From NCBI GenBank assembly GCA_002435755.1, contig DIYH01000024.1, positions 186,001-250,000 of the forward strand: a DNA stretch of 64,000 nucleotides, in the 5' to 3' direction. The stretch comes from Flammeovirgaceae bacterium UBA6059 (GTDB lineage Bacteria > Bacteroidota > Bacteroidia > Cytophagales > Cyclobacteriaceae). Positions 8,388 to 17,572 of this stretch are shown one piece after another (the stretch's first letter is position 1; each line of letters starts with the position of its first letter). Both the position numbers and the translations under genes were made by a program. Under the pieces are notes generated by a model that was not told the origin of the DNA, ran no database searches, and was given only the letters and a program-made list of their open reading frames with translations.

Positions 8388-10375
8388 AACTCTAAGAACC
8401 TTTCTATTCTTTGTGGGACTCGCTCTCTCCTCATCGCTTTGTTTAGTTGTTGCACTTTTTCCATGTCTTGATTCTCGACAAGGTATCTTACTCGTTCGTT
8501 TAGTCGTCGGATTTTTTGAATTTCTTCATTCAACTGTTGACAGTTTTTTGCGTTGAGCAATTGATTGGCATATTCTGTTAGCAGGATGTTTACAGAGTTT
8601 TGGACACCTTCGAGGAATTTAGTTTCCAACTCTCTGTAGTCAAATGGATTATCCCTGTAAGCTGTAAACAAGCTATCATTCCAGTTTTCTTTGATTCTTC
8701 CGATTTCATCGAGTAGTAGATGGTTTTCAATCAGAAAAGCCTGAATGCAAATGACATTTGCTCCCAGGGAGATTAATTCATCTTGTGACAAAGAATTATG
8801 CAAATACATATGATACTGCTTGTCGAGCATTCTTTCTTTTAAGCTAAGTAGTGCTTTGTATGAATAAGGAATTTCTGCGAACGCTTCGTTTTCGAACCTT
8901 GATTTTTCTGCATAGAGTTCAGATATCCTTACATCATTGCCAGAGATAACCCGATCTAAACTGTCAATTTTCTCCTGATTATCGTATAAGGTCAAGGATT
9001 CCATTATTGAAGAGATCAGGTTGCCTGATAATTCTTTGAGACCTTCATGATAACCAAACATATCGGCTATCAAACTCTCGGGCCTGTCTACTTTGTTCCG
9101 GACTAGAAATGGAGTTTTGAATACTGTATTTTTCAATTCAAAGAATACAGTATCATTTTTGTTTAATCCCGGGACACCATTTTCATAGTAGCTATCTCGG
9201 AACCGAAAATCGAAATAGCCGCTTGTGATTTTCTCCAAGGTATGGTCTAGTATATCCAGCTTCAACAAAATGAGACTCAAAACTTCATACTGCTGATAAA
9301 TGTTGTCGGAGTTGTCCTTTCTCAACAAGACATTTGGTTTGTTCAGAAAGGCACTAACGTGCTGTTTTAGACTTCTTACGTCAACAAGCAATGATGTTGA
9401 CAATGAGTCATCCTTATCATCATAAATGAATTGAAAGCGCCTGGTAAGCTTTAGCACTGTTTTGCGGCTACTAACTCCACTATGTATGTTGTGGACAGAG
9501 TCAAATGATAACAGGTGTTTTTCCAGAATTTGGTTACCTCTTGATTGTGCTGTGATCCTGAGATCATCTTGCTGATATCCAAAGTTAAATTTTGGGCCAA
9601 AGTATCTGTCAGATACTTCGAGCTGCGAATTCACCGATTCGTCTGATATCAGTTGAAGTTGTTCGATCACATCATCAAACCTGATGATCAACAGTTCTTC
9701 ATTTTCTGTTACGTCGAACTTCTCGATCTTAATTAAGAAACCTCTATCGTACGTTCTTGTCTCTTGTATTTGTGATCCGCTATCATCGTATTTGAGTTGA
9801 AGCTGACCGTCTAAAAAACCCGTTGAGTCAAGTTGGCCTGTGATTTCAACTCCTGCATTGCGGAAGAAAAAATCACCAATTAGCGTGTCTTTATTATAGG
9901 AGAAAGCCGCAACGCGATTTGTTTTTCCATACCTCCCATTTTTAACACTCTTACGATCCCAATAAGTATTTCCTTCAAAATGCTCGTCGTTATAATCAAT
10001 GGAAACCACATCTTCTATTCCACTGAGGTTATGCTTCAAGCTAGCATTCCAGGAGCGGTGGATTGTCACATCATGAAGCAGATATTCATAAAGTTTATAC
10101 TTCCAACTCCCCTGCTTTTTGTCGTCGGCATAGTTGCCTTCAAGCTTTAGTTCCTTGAAAAAAACGGAATCATTGGAGGCTTCTTTAAGTAAGTCTGAGA
10201 TGAAGGTATACTTGCCATCCTTTAGCAGTATGGTATCTTTTGAGAGTACATAATACGTTTCTTTACCAGCATAACTACCGAGCATTGTATCCGAGACCTG
10301 CTTGTGCTACTCTTGTGCCAAAGAGATACGCGATCCAAGAATCAATACAGTATTTAGAATTAACAATAATCTCAC
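8384..10375 (-). pseudogene. Large secreted protein of unknown function with an in-frame amber codon
   Basis: An uninterrupted frame from an internal ATG at 10285 encodes 633 residues, but that start leaves no signal peptide. Thirty codons upstream, in the same frame, a GTG at 10375 begins a classic signal peptide (M-R-L-L-L-I-L-N-T-V-L, ending I-S-L-A-Q-E). It is followed at codon 23 by TAG (10309-10307), then H-K-Q-V-S-D-T and the long frame. The N-terminal part has G-x-W-K and Y-D-D-x-G strand repeats like MORN/YwqK-type modules, and the C-terminal part is a long helical region. It lies in an operon of three envelope genes with gaps of 2 bases and overlaps of 4. It is either a recent nonsense mutant, a sequencing error or a readthrough case. 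Confidence 0.6.
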
Positions 10376-10377
10376 TA

Positions 10378-11067
10378 TCACTTATTATTGATTGTTCTGA
10401 ATAGGAAGTAACCAATTTCAAAATTCAACGAACTCATCATTCCCTGATCTTTATGATCAAGTTTCACTAGACCAGAATACGTTCTGAACCGAACGATAAC
10501 ATTTTTATATTCTGAACTCAGGCCAAAAGTCCAACCGAAATCGACGCTATGAAAGTCGTTGATATCGTAAACGAAGAGATCGGGGGCATCATCCATCACA
10601 GTGTTATAATTGTCCCGAATGGATGAATCTGTTCGAATTCCAAAATTTGCACCAATCAATAATCTGAAATCCATGCTTCTGAGAACAGGTAATTCAAAGG
10701 CGGCAGATACAGGTAGGTCAATATATAGATTGTTTATTTGCACATCTTGCGCGCCTGCCGAAAATGAAAAACTTCTTTTTGAAACATTAATTCCTGTGCT
10801 CAAAAATATTTTCCCACTTAACGGTACGTATTGTTCAACTCCAAACACAAACCCTGGTCGGTATTCTAAGTCCCTGAAATGATTGCTATAATAAACACCG
10901 GCCGTGTTGTACCCACCGAAAACGTAGGTATCATCCAAAAAGAACTGAAGTTTTGTTTTGTCGAGAGCAGAGAATATCATCGTATCGACTTGATGAATTT
11001 GGGAAAAGGCAAAGAACTTGGAAAACAAAAGCATTATGATGAGTAAGACCCTTTTTGCTTTTTTCAT
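10378..11067 (-). CDS. Outer-membrane beta-barrel protein (PorT/OMP_b-brl type)
   Basis: A 229-residue protein with a signal peptide ending in F-A-F-S-Q. The ATG at 11067 (M-K-K-A-K-R) was preferred to one eight codons upstream. The mature sequence alternates polar and hydrophobic residues in about eight strands with glycine/aromatic turns (G-V-E-Q-Y-V-P-L-S-G-K-I-F-L-S-T-G), the layout of small eight-stranded barrels. It ends only two bases before the GTG of the next gene, forming an operon with the interrupted 664-codon gene and the DUF2490 barrel. A CGTTATGC box just upstream resembles the boxes before the accessory genes elsewhere in the window. Confidence 0.75.
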   Translation of the reverse strand: MKKAKRVLLIIMLLFSKFFAFSQIHQVDTMIFSALDKTKLQFFLDDTYVFGGYNTAGVYYSNHFRDLEYRPGFVFGVEQYVPLSGKIFLSTGINVSKRSFSFSAGAQDVQINNLYIDLPVSAAFELPVLRSMDFRLLIGANFGIRTDSSIRDNYNTVMDDAPDLFVYDINDFHSVDFGWTFGLSSEYKNVIVRFRTYSGLVKLDHKDQGMMSSLNFEIGYFLFRTINNK

Positions 11068-11092
11068 ATCATCTCTTTTATTGCTGCACAAT

Positions 11093-11315
11093 GAAGCATA
11101 ACGTCTTAGCTATGTATAGTGCTGGAGGAACAGTGCGTCATCCAACAACAACGATCATAACCAATGCAATAATCTTAGCAGTAAACTGTTCAATCAGACC
11201 GCAAGGTATAGCTATGACGAGGAGTGGAACTCAACATTAAGGACTCCATCGGTGTAGCTAACACCTTCTCTGACCTCACAAAGCTATACACGGCAATTAT
11301 TGTTTGCTAATTCAA
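11093..11315. repeat. Possible attC-like imperfect palindrome
   Basis: The left end reads GCATAACG and the right end, on the opposite strand, GCAAACAA; in both arms a GTATAG block follows at the same distance (18 bases). The CGTTATGC box faces the start of the minus-strand beta-barrel gene. The match is weaker than at the sites in 24-26 kb and 53 kb. Confidence 0.35.
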
Positions 11316-11825
11316 TAGCTGTATCACATTTGATGAGCAACTAATGTTCGCAACGATAAAAACTGCATTGTATTGTTTTGACAAATTTGGATAATTGGAA
11401 CGTTATTTTGATAGGTCAATATTGAGATTATCAAATATACCCTCGAAGTAAAATGACATCAAGACTTGGGCTTTGGATACGGATCACAGTGTGATGCCCT
11501 GGCTACAATCTGTGGAAGTCTGATTTCGAGATTTCAGATTCTCCTCCTTCTCTTTCTTAATGAAGTTTCTGGTCGAATCGTATTAATGGCTAAAAGGTAC
11601 TACTGTTGTCCAACTATCGACCATACAGGATTGTAAGCGACTTTGAGCTGCATGCGAACCCCTCTATTGAAACAAGCAGAAGTATGACCAATATCCTTAC
11701 CCAAATACTGATAGTGGTAGCTGCCTGGCTGTCAAATAGTCATCTGCCTTGGTAAAGTAGCTGTTCGTCATTCTGAGAAAAAGGGACGAACCGTTCAACG
11801 TACTCTTAACTAAACTATATAGATC
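11316..11825. other. Intergenic region without a supported gene
   Basis: No open frame with a protein-like composition, no RNA gene and no strong hairpin are seen here. The FtsX permease promoter must lie in its last part. Confidence 0.4.
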
Positions 11826-14288
11826 ATGCTCTTTCACCTACTTAAGTCAAGTTTGCGTGCTGTTCTCAAAGACGTGCACTATTCACTAGTTAATCTGATG
11901 GGATTGGTCATTGGTATGGCCGTGTTTATCATCATGATTGAATATGTCTACACCGAATGGAGCTTCGACAGACATTTTGATGATCACGATCGCATCTTCA
12001 GGATCACCACACAAAAGATACAGGACGGAGAACTACAAGAACCCAAGTCATCCGCTTCTGTTTGTCTTGCCCCATTCCTGCTAAGCGAGTTTGACGCTTT
12101 TGACGCTGTAGCTCAGGTGCACAAACTGGATGCCAAGCGCCTAACAGTCAGCTTTATAGATGAGAGCGGTCAGCGCAACTCATATGAGGAGACCAGGGGC
12201 TTTCATGCCGATGAGTATTACTTCGAGGTGTTCTCCTCTCAGATGCTCATGGGCAATCCTGCTACTGCGCTCGCCAGGACCAATAGCATTGTGCTGACCG
12301 AGTCTTTGGCCACCAAATATTTTGGTGACCAGAATCCTATCGGAAAAAGAGTGACCCTGGTTGATGATTTTGAGATGGATTACCTGATCACCGGCGTAGT
12401 GGAAGATGTACCACTCAATGCTCATTTTCAATATGATTTTCTGATCTCGTCTTCCACGTTCGTTACGCAACATCCTAACTGGCGCTGGCACGCCTGGGAC
12501 TGGGACTATTTTCATACATATGTCAAAGTACGCGAGACGACAGATGTTCCCAGCCTGGAGAAAACCATCAATGAAGCTATCGCTCAGCGAGGAAAGGAAG
12601 TTTTTGAGCAGAGAAACTATTCAATGATATTCAGTTTCCAGTTGCTGACAGATATTCATCTCTACAGCAAAATGGGTAATGAATTGGGCATCAATGGATT
12701 TGGGGACCTCCTGGCCTACATACTCGTAATTGCAGTGTTTATCCTCCTAATGGCCTGGGTCAATTACCTGAACCTTACTTCTGCCCGAGCAACGCTAAGA
12801 GCCAGGGAGTTAGGTATCCGAAAGGTAGCGGGTGCCTCCAGGTCAGTATTGACCAGGCAGTTGTTGACGGAGGCTTGGCTATTGAATATGTTGGCTCTCG
12901 GCTTGGCGGTAGGAGTTGTATTCCTTACCATTCCCTGGCTTACTGAGTTAGTAGGTTATGAGTTACCATTAATGATGATTCGGGAGCCTTTGTTTTGGCT
13001 GTCGGCTGTTTCAGTATCTACCTTCGGAGCTTTTGTTTCAGGTTTGTATCCTGCACTGATCATGACCCGGCTGAATATCTTGACAGTGCTACGTGGTAGT
13101 TTTAAGCATTCGATCCAGGGTGCTTGGTTGAGAAGGTTTCTTGTTTTCTTTCAGTTTTCCATTTCGCTGGTACTGATCATGGCATCATTCAACATTTACC
13201 GCCAGATCAGTTTTCTTCAACAGCGGGAGTTGGGATTTAATCCTGAGCATATTGTGTCTATACATATGCCAAAGGTGAACGTAGGCGACACCTTCTGGTC
13301 GAAATTTGACGTATTCAAATCGGAATTACTCAAGCATCCCGGAGTGACAGATGTCGCCTGCTCGAGTGCTCAGCCAGGGATGTATCTTAATCATGTTGAG
13401 CTTTTCAAAAAAGACTTTGAAACGCGACAGGATGCCGATTTGCTAAAGTTTTACGCTGTAGATTATGATCTATTATCTGTGTTTGGACTCTCTTTGATTT
13501 CCGGTAGGGATTTTGACCCCAGCCAGCATGAGCAAGAGTTTGAGGTGATCCTCAATGAAGCTGCCGCTAAGAGTATTGGGTATGTTAGACCTCAGGATGC
13601 TGTGGGCCAACCCGTGACCTGGATACATAATCGCGGGCATATGGATGATTGCCGCGTAGTAGGAGTTATAGAGGATTTTGATCAGCGAGCCATGTCCGGT
13701 CCTGAACCTTCTGTGTTCTTTCTCAATCGTGATTTTGATCCCTGGAACGGCATAGAATATTTCAATGTCAAGGTACGCACTGAGGACCTCAACGGATCAT
13801 TGCAATACCTGGAAGAACAATATGAAGGTGTTTTTGCTGGGAATGACTTTAGCTATTTCTTCGTTGATGATAGGTTCAATCAGGATTATCAAGGTGAAAT
13901 AAGGTTTGGAAAAGTGTTTGGTTTTTTTGCCATTATTGGCCTGGTGATTGCCAATCTGGGTCTACTTGCCTTGTCCTCTTATTTGATTTCGCAGCGGACA
14001 AAGGAAATTAGCATTCGCAAAGTGCTGGGTGCACAGGTAGGTGCACTCATCATACTCCTTACTCGGCAATACATTGGCCTTATCTTGTTGGCAGCTGTGA
14101 TCAGCGTCCCCTTGACCTATATGGCCGTTCAGGGTTGGATGGACAAATTTCCTTACCGGTCAGAGTTTAGTTGGTATACCTATTTGCTACCGGTTATCTG
14201 CCTTGGACTGGTTGCTCTATGCACTATAGGTTTTCAGACATTCAAAGCGAGTCTGGCCAACCCTATCCGATACTTAAGAAGTGAATGA
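11826..14288 (+). CDS. FtsX/MacB-type ABC transporter permease
   Basis: An 820-residue inner-membrane protein with two FtsX modules, as usual in Bacteroidota. Helix 1 is at about residues 19-41, followed by a periplasmic MacB core domain to about 280. The first FtsX domain (three helices, about 290-415) carries the G-I-R-K-V-A-G-A-S coupling motif, then comes a second periplasmic part. The last FtsX domain (about 690-815) carries I-S-I-R-K-V-L-G-A. It lacks the cytoplasmic prefix domain found in two of the three relatives at 32-41 kb. No ATPase gene lies next to it, so it must borrow one encoded elsewhere. Export of a lipoprotein, peptide or toxic compound is the family role; the substrate is unknown. 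Confidence 0.88.
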   Translation: MLFHLLKSSLRAVLKDVHYSLVNLMGLVIGMAVFIIMIEYVYTEWSFDRHFDDHDRIFRITTQKIQDGELQEPKSSASVCLAPFLLSEFDAFDAVAQVHKLDAKRLTVSFIDESGQRNSYEETRGFHADEYYFEVFSSQMLMGNPATALARTNSIVLTESLATKYFGDQNPIGKRVTLVDDFEMDYLITGVVEDVPLNAHFQYDFLISSSTFVTQHPNWRWHAWDWDYFHTYVKVRETTDVPSLEKTINEAIAQRGKEVFEQRNYSMIFSFQLLTDIHLYSKMGNELGINGFGDLLAYILVIAVFILLMAWVNYLNLTSARATLRARELGIRKVAGASRSVLTRQLLTEAWLLNMLALGLAVGVVFLTIPWLTELVGYELPLMMIREPLFWLSAVSVSTFGAFVSGLYPALIMTRLNILTVLRGSFKHSIQGAWLRRFLVFFQFSISLVLIMASFNIYRQISFLQQRELGFNPEHIVSIHMPKVNVGDTFWSKFDVFKSELLKHPGVTDVACSSAQPGMYLNHVELFKKDFETRQDADLLKFYAVDYDLLSVFGLSLISGRDFDPSQHEQEFEVILNEAAAKSIGYVRPQDAVGQPVTWIHNRGHMDDCRVVGVIEDFDQRAMSGPEPSVFFLNRDFDPWNGIEYFNVKVRTEDLNGSLQYLEEQYEGVFAGNDFSYFFVDDRFNQDYQGEIRFGKVFGFFAIIGLVIANLGLLALSSYLISQRTKEISIRKVLGAQVGALIILLTRQYIGLILLAAVISVPLTYMAVQGWMDKFPYRSEFSWYTYLLPVICLGLVALCTIGFQTFKASLANPIRYLRSE

Positions 14289-14500
14289 CGCCCAAGGTGA
14301 TAGGTGTTGATCATAGTACAGCTTGCACTAGTGACACACCTTCTTCACAAATGAGATTGTCGTGGATGGGACACATATATATGGATCGCCTACCGCTCAA
14401 ATAAAGTAAGCCCCTCATAAGAAAGACATTCACGTTAGTGAACGAGTCTAAGCGAAATTTCAATTGACGAACCGTAAATTTTGAATCAAAAAACATCTCA

Positions 14501-15289
14501 ATGAAAAACCTAATCGCGGCTACTATGATAGCCCTATTGATCTCTTGTGAGGCGAAAAAAACCGAACCTACTGTGGCAGAAGTACCTGCAACACCGGAGG
14601 TGGATTATACTGCGCACCATGTACCTGAAGTCACAGCAGTATTTGATGCGCATGGTGGGTTTGATACCTGGTCTACTTTGAAGAGCCTCTCGTATGATAT
14701 GGGAGGTAGCACCACGCTAACTGAGCTTCAGAATCGGTATGCGAGGATAGAATCCGAAGAACAAACCGTCGGGTTTGATGGTGAGAATGTTTGGGTGTAC
14801 CCTCCTAGTGAGGATGCTGACCGTCAGCGTATGCGCTACAATCTTATGTTCTACTTCTATGCTTTCCCTTTTGTCGTAGGCGATCCCGGTGTAAACTATG
14901 ACGTGCTACCACAAATAGAGCTGGCAGGTAAGTCATATAACCAGGTGAAGATTGCGTATGATGCCGGAGTGGGCGATGCACCTAATGACAGCTATATCAT
15001 TTGCTCTGATCCTGAAACCAACAAGATGGAGTGGTTGCTTTATACCGCTACCTTCGGAGGAGCATCTAAGGACAAGTATAGCCTGATCAAGTATGAAGAC
15101 TGGCAGAACTACGGAGGTGTGACCCTACCGGGCAAATTGCAGTGGTATACCTATGAGGATGGTGTTGTAGGTGAGCCGCGAGGTAGTGGTCGCACATTTG
15201 AAAATGTGCAGGTCTCTACGGAGTATCCTTCTATGGATAAGTTCAAGATGCCTGAAGGAGCATCGATTGCTCAACTACCAGCCGAATAG
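14501..15289 (+). CDS. Lipoprotein of DUF6503 type
   Basis: A 262-residue lipoprotein (Cys at residue 16 in L-L-I-S-C-E-A-K-K). The mature part has the H-G-G-F-D-T-W-x-x-L-K-S-L pattern near residue 50 and a long strand-rich region ending in V-x-L-P. These match the lipoprotein families of outer-membrane maturation type (LolA-fold-like) grouped as DUF6503; I recognise the pattern but not a proven function. It follows the FtsX permease on the same strand after 212 bases, perhaps as part of the same envelope theme, though a gap of this size suggests its own promoter. Confidence 0.6.
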   Translation: MKNLIAATMIALLISCEAKKTEPTVAEVPATPEVDYTAHHVPEVTAVFDAHGGFDTWSTLKSLSYDMGGSTTLTELQNRYARIESEEQTVGFDGENVWVYPPSEDADRQRMRYNLMFYFYAFPFVVGDPGVNYDVLPQIELAGKSYNQVKIAYDAGVGDAPNDSYIICSDPETNKMEWLLYTATFGGASKDKYSLIKYEDWQNYGGVTLPGKLQWYTYEDGVVGEPRGSGRTFENVQVSTEYPSMDKFKMPEGASIAQLPAE

Positions 15290-15559
15290 TCATAGTGCAA
15301 CCATCAACTGCTGCGCTACATAGTGTGGCAGTTGGTGGTCAACCTTTTGGGGACCTACTTTAGGAGAGTTAGCTGTTATGAGCATGCTTACTCCAATTTA
15401 TTGTTTTTTTAGTTCAGATTTCAATTCCATTCAGTTTCAGAATGGCAAGCAACATCCGTAAATGTGGCTGTGTCTATCTTTTGTGACGAGCATGATTATA
15501 AAGTTTTGGCAGTAGAATATTCACACTCTCGTTTATTCACAAACTCGGAATTACTCATA

Positions 15560-16159
15560 TCATCTATTGGTAAGGCTTTTAATTTTTTTCTTTAAAACTG
15601 GGACCAATTCTTCTTCGAACCACTGGTTTTTCTTTAGCCAAATATTGTTTCTAGGTGAGGGATGTGGTAGGACAATAAACTTTGGGAGATATTCCTGGAA
15701 ACTCTTCACCGTTTCTGTCAATGTTTTTTTTCTATGATCACCCAAGTACCTGGTTTGTGCATAACTCCCAATAAGAATGGTTAATTCCAGTTCATTCATT
15801 TTTTCAAAGAGGGAAGGGTGCCAGGTGGGAGCACATTCAGCTCTAGGAGGTAAATCTCCAGTTTTACCTTTGCCAGGATAGCAAAATCCCATTGGGATCA
15901 ATGCTAAAAAGTTAGCGTCATAAAATTGTGTTTTCGTTACACCCAACCATTCTCTAAGGCGGTCACCACTTTTGTCATCCCATGGGACACCACTTCTATG
16001 TACTACACTTCCCGGGGCTTGCCCTATGATAGCAACCTTACTTTTAGATGAGGCTGCTAAAACGGGGTTAACGCCATGTTCTAGATGCTTTTCACATATA
16101 GTACAGGCTCTTATTTCTCGTAATAGTTGTTCCATCTCAACCCATTTTTTAGGATACAT
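15560..16159 (-). CDS. Uracil-DNA glycosylase superfamily protein
   Basis: A 199-residue protein. The first family motif reads I-G-Q-A-P-G (about residue 46), followed by G-V-P-W-D-D-K-S-G-D-R-L-R-E-W-L. The last motif is H-P-S-P-R-N near residue 160, corresponding to the H-P-S-P loop that inserts into DNA in UDG enzymes. A C-x-x-C pair near residue 20 could be part of an iron-sulfur or zinc site, as in families 4 and 5, but two further Cys ligands are not obvious. It belongs to the small bacterial UDG-like group often annotated only as uracil-DNA glycosylase family. A role in removing uracil from DNA is probable but not proven. Confidence 0.8.
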   Translation of the reverse strand: MYPKKWVEMEQLLREIRACTICEKHLEHGVNPVLAASSKSKVAIIGQAPGSVVHRSGVPWDDKSGDRLREWLGVTKTQFYDANFLALIPMGFCYPGKGKTGDLPPRAECAPTWHPSLFEKMNELELTILIGSYAQTRYLGDHRKKTLTETVKSFQEYLPKFIVLPHPSPRNNIWLKKNQWFEEELVPVLKKKIKSLTNR

Positions 16160-16214
16160 TGACGATACGATCTCTAGTGGTAAAGATCAATTAGAATTGC
16201 TTCCTACATAAAGA

Positions 16215-16238
16215 AAGTGGAGCCAAAAAGCTCCACTT
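16215..16238 (-). terminator. Intrinsic terminator after the YHS gene cluster
   Basis: A perfect 9-base stem AAGTGGAGC/GCTCCACTT with a 6-base loop lies 19 bases beyond the YHS gene stop. It is followed on the minus strand by a T-rich run. Confidence 0.7.
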
Positions 16239-16256
16239 GAATATTTCAAAATTTAT

Positions 16257-16730
16257 TCAGTTATAAGTTGTTTTCAACTTTTCCCAGTTCTCATCGGCCT
16301 TCTTTGCCAATCTTTTATGGTTATCTTCTTTGAGCCACAATTCCTTTGCATCTAACTCAATATTATTGAGGTAGAGAAAATACTTCTCGTCCTGCACTAT
16401 GAATTTAGTAGGATCGACCCTGAATTTTGCTCCAGCATAAACGCCAAAGGCACAATAGCCTCCATATTGAGGTAAGTATTTTGACGGATTCTTGTCAAAA
16501 GTTGCCTTTTGCTCCGCAGAAGTAAAGTAATAGATCACTTTTTGATACTCCGATCTGTGCTCTTTTACTCCTCTCTGAGCCAAACCTAAATCGAGGTAAG
16601 ATACCGGACTGTATCCTTGCAAAGCGATATTGCTGTTATCAATATTGTTTGCTTGTTTGTCTTGAGCGAAAGCTGTTATACCAGATAGGAGGATGCCCAG
16701 TGTTAAAATTGATTTGATTGTATTTTTCAT
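16257..16730 (-). CDS. YHS-domain secreted protein
   Basis: A 157-residue protein with a signal peptide ending in I-T-A-F-A-Q. The YHS region begins at I-A-L-Q-G-Y-S-P-V-S-Y-L, with the typical F-x-S-A-E-Q-K-A-T-F-D-K-N-P-x-K-Y-L-P-Q-Y-G-G-Y-C-A-F-G-V segment at about residues 70-97. YHS domains bind metal (often copper) or appear in proteins that do. It is the last gene of a minus-strand cluster with the SPW-like and SnoaL-like genes, divided from the next gene by a clear terminator. AraC-regulated YHS clusters are common in Bacteroidota; the role is unknown. Confidence 0.85.
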   Translation of the reverse strand: MKNTIKSILTLGILLSGITAFAQDKQANNIDNSNIALQGYSPVSYLDLGLAQRGVKEHRSEYQKVIYYFTSAEQKATFDKNPSKYLPQYGGYCAFGVYAGAKFRVDPTKFIVQDEKYFLYLNNIELDAKELWLKEDNHKRLAKKADENWEKLKTTYN

Positions 16731-16769
16731 TTCTTTAAATTTTTCTACTTTATAAATGATCTCAGTTGT

Positions 16770-17126
16770 TTAAGCGACCGCTACTTCTGATTTGTGAAGA
16801 CTTACCACTGTTAATACAGCACCACCGTTGATCCAATAGTAGTAAGCGTCCATACCTTGAAAAGTGAAGATGAAAGGAGCAATGACAAAGACTATTCCTA
16901 CTGCAAAATCTATATAGAGGTGCCATTGGTAAGGAATGACTTTGTAAACGCCCAAATGGTGATCCGTGAGCAATGTCAAAAGCAGCGCAGCTACTCCGGT
17001 TGCCACAGATAGGTACAATGCTAGGGGATTGGTTTCTCCTAATCCTAGAAGGAGCGGAAGCGCGAATAAAGCAATGGCTACCGGGTAGTCTAAGAATGCG
17101 TGTACTCTTTTGGTTACGAACTTCAT
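16770..17126 (-). CDS. Small membrane protein, SPW-repeat-like
   Basis: A 118-residue protein with four hydrophobic segments (about residues 14-30, 36-54, 68-88 and 92-110). Each half has a short aspartate or tryptophan motif (A-F-L-D-Y-P-V-A-I and H-L-Y-I-D-F-A-V-G), a duplicated layout similar to SPW-repeat proteins. Its start overlaps the end of the SnoaL-like gene by four bases, showing a translationally coupled pair. Confidence 0.6.
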   Translation of the reverse strand: MKFVTKRVHAFLDYPVAIALFALPLLLGLGETNPLALYLSVATGVAALLLTLLTDHHLGVYKVIPYQWHLYIDFAVGIVFVIAPFIFTFQGMDAYYYWINGGAVLTVVSLHKSEVAVA

Positions 17127-17488
17127 GCTTTCTTATTTAATGCGTCAAAATATTCTTCCTGGGTTACTTTACCTTGATCATTCCAAACTCTACGGATGAT
17201 TTCATGCCAGTAGATGGTGCTGCCATCCTTCATGTCAAAGTCAAATGTGAACTCCGAAGCAGATACATTTCCATCTACAATGGAGTGGTGATGTGTGATT
17301 CCGTTGACCTTGGCAATTGCCGAGAGAAATCCCTCCATTTTTTCTACCATCTCTGGTTTTCCATTAGTGGTTAGCTTACTGTAGTCGGATGTTGCAGCTT
17401 CCTCGGCAAAGTATTCTTTCACTGCATTGACGATATCTCCTTTGGATACTATCTCATCCATTTTTTTCACTTGTTCTTTAATGTTCAT
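17123..17488 (-). CDS. SnoaL-like (NTF2-fold) protein
   Basis: A 121-residue cytoplasmic protein with the cone-shaped NTF2/SnoaL layout: N-terminal helices (G-D-I-V-N-A-V-K-E-Y-F-A), then strands ending in W-H-E-I-I-R-R-V-W. Members are small polyketide cyclases, isomerases or ligand-binding proteins; the active-site residues seen here do not fix a function. First gene of the SnoaL/SPW-like/YHS cluster, 84 bases downstream of the AraC regulator, which is the likely controller. Confidence 0.75.
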   Translation of the reverse strand: MNIKEQVKKMDEIVSKGDIVNAVKEYFAEEAATSDYSKLTTNGKPEMVEKMEGFLSAIAKVNGITHHHSIVDGNVSASEFTFDFDMKDGSTIYWHEIIRRVWNDQGKVTQEEYFDALNKKA

Positions 17489-17572
17489 AAATCATTGGAT
17501 TTTGTGTTGACTAAAATTGTCTCACAAAGATCCTGGAACACGGTAGGGGATTGGCTACAAAAAAACGCCAGT

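Noticed and set aside
11055..11240. Plus-strand frame overlapping the beta-barrel gene start
   Set aside because: It runs through an attC-like palindrome and has no protein-like pattern.
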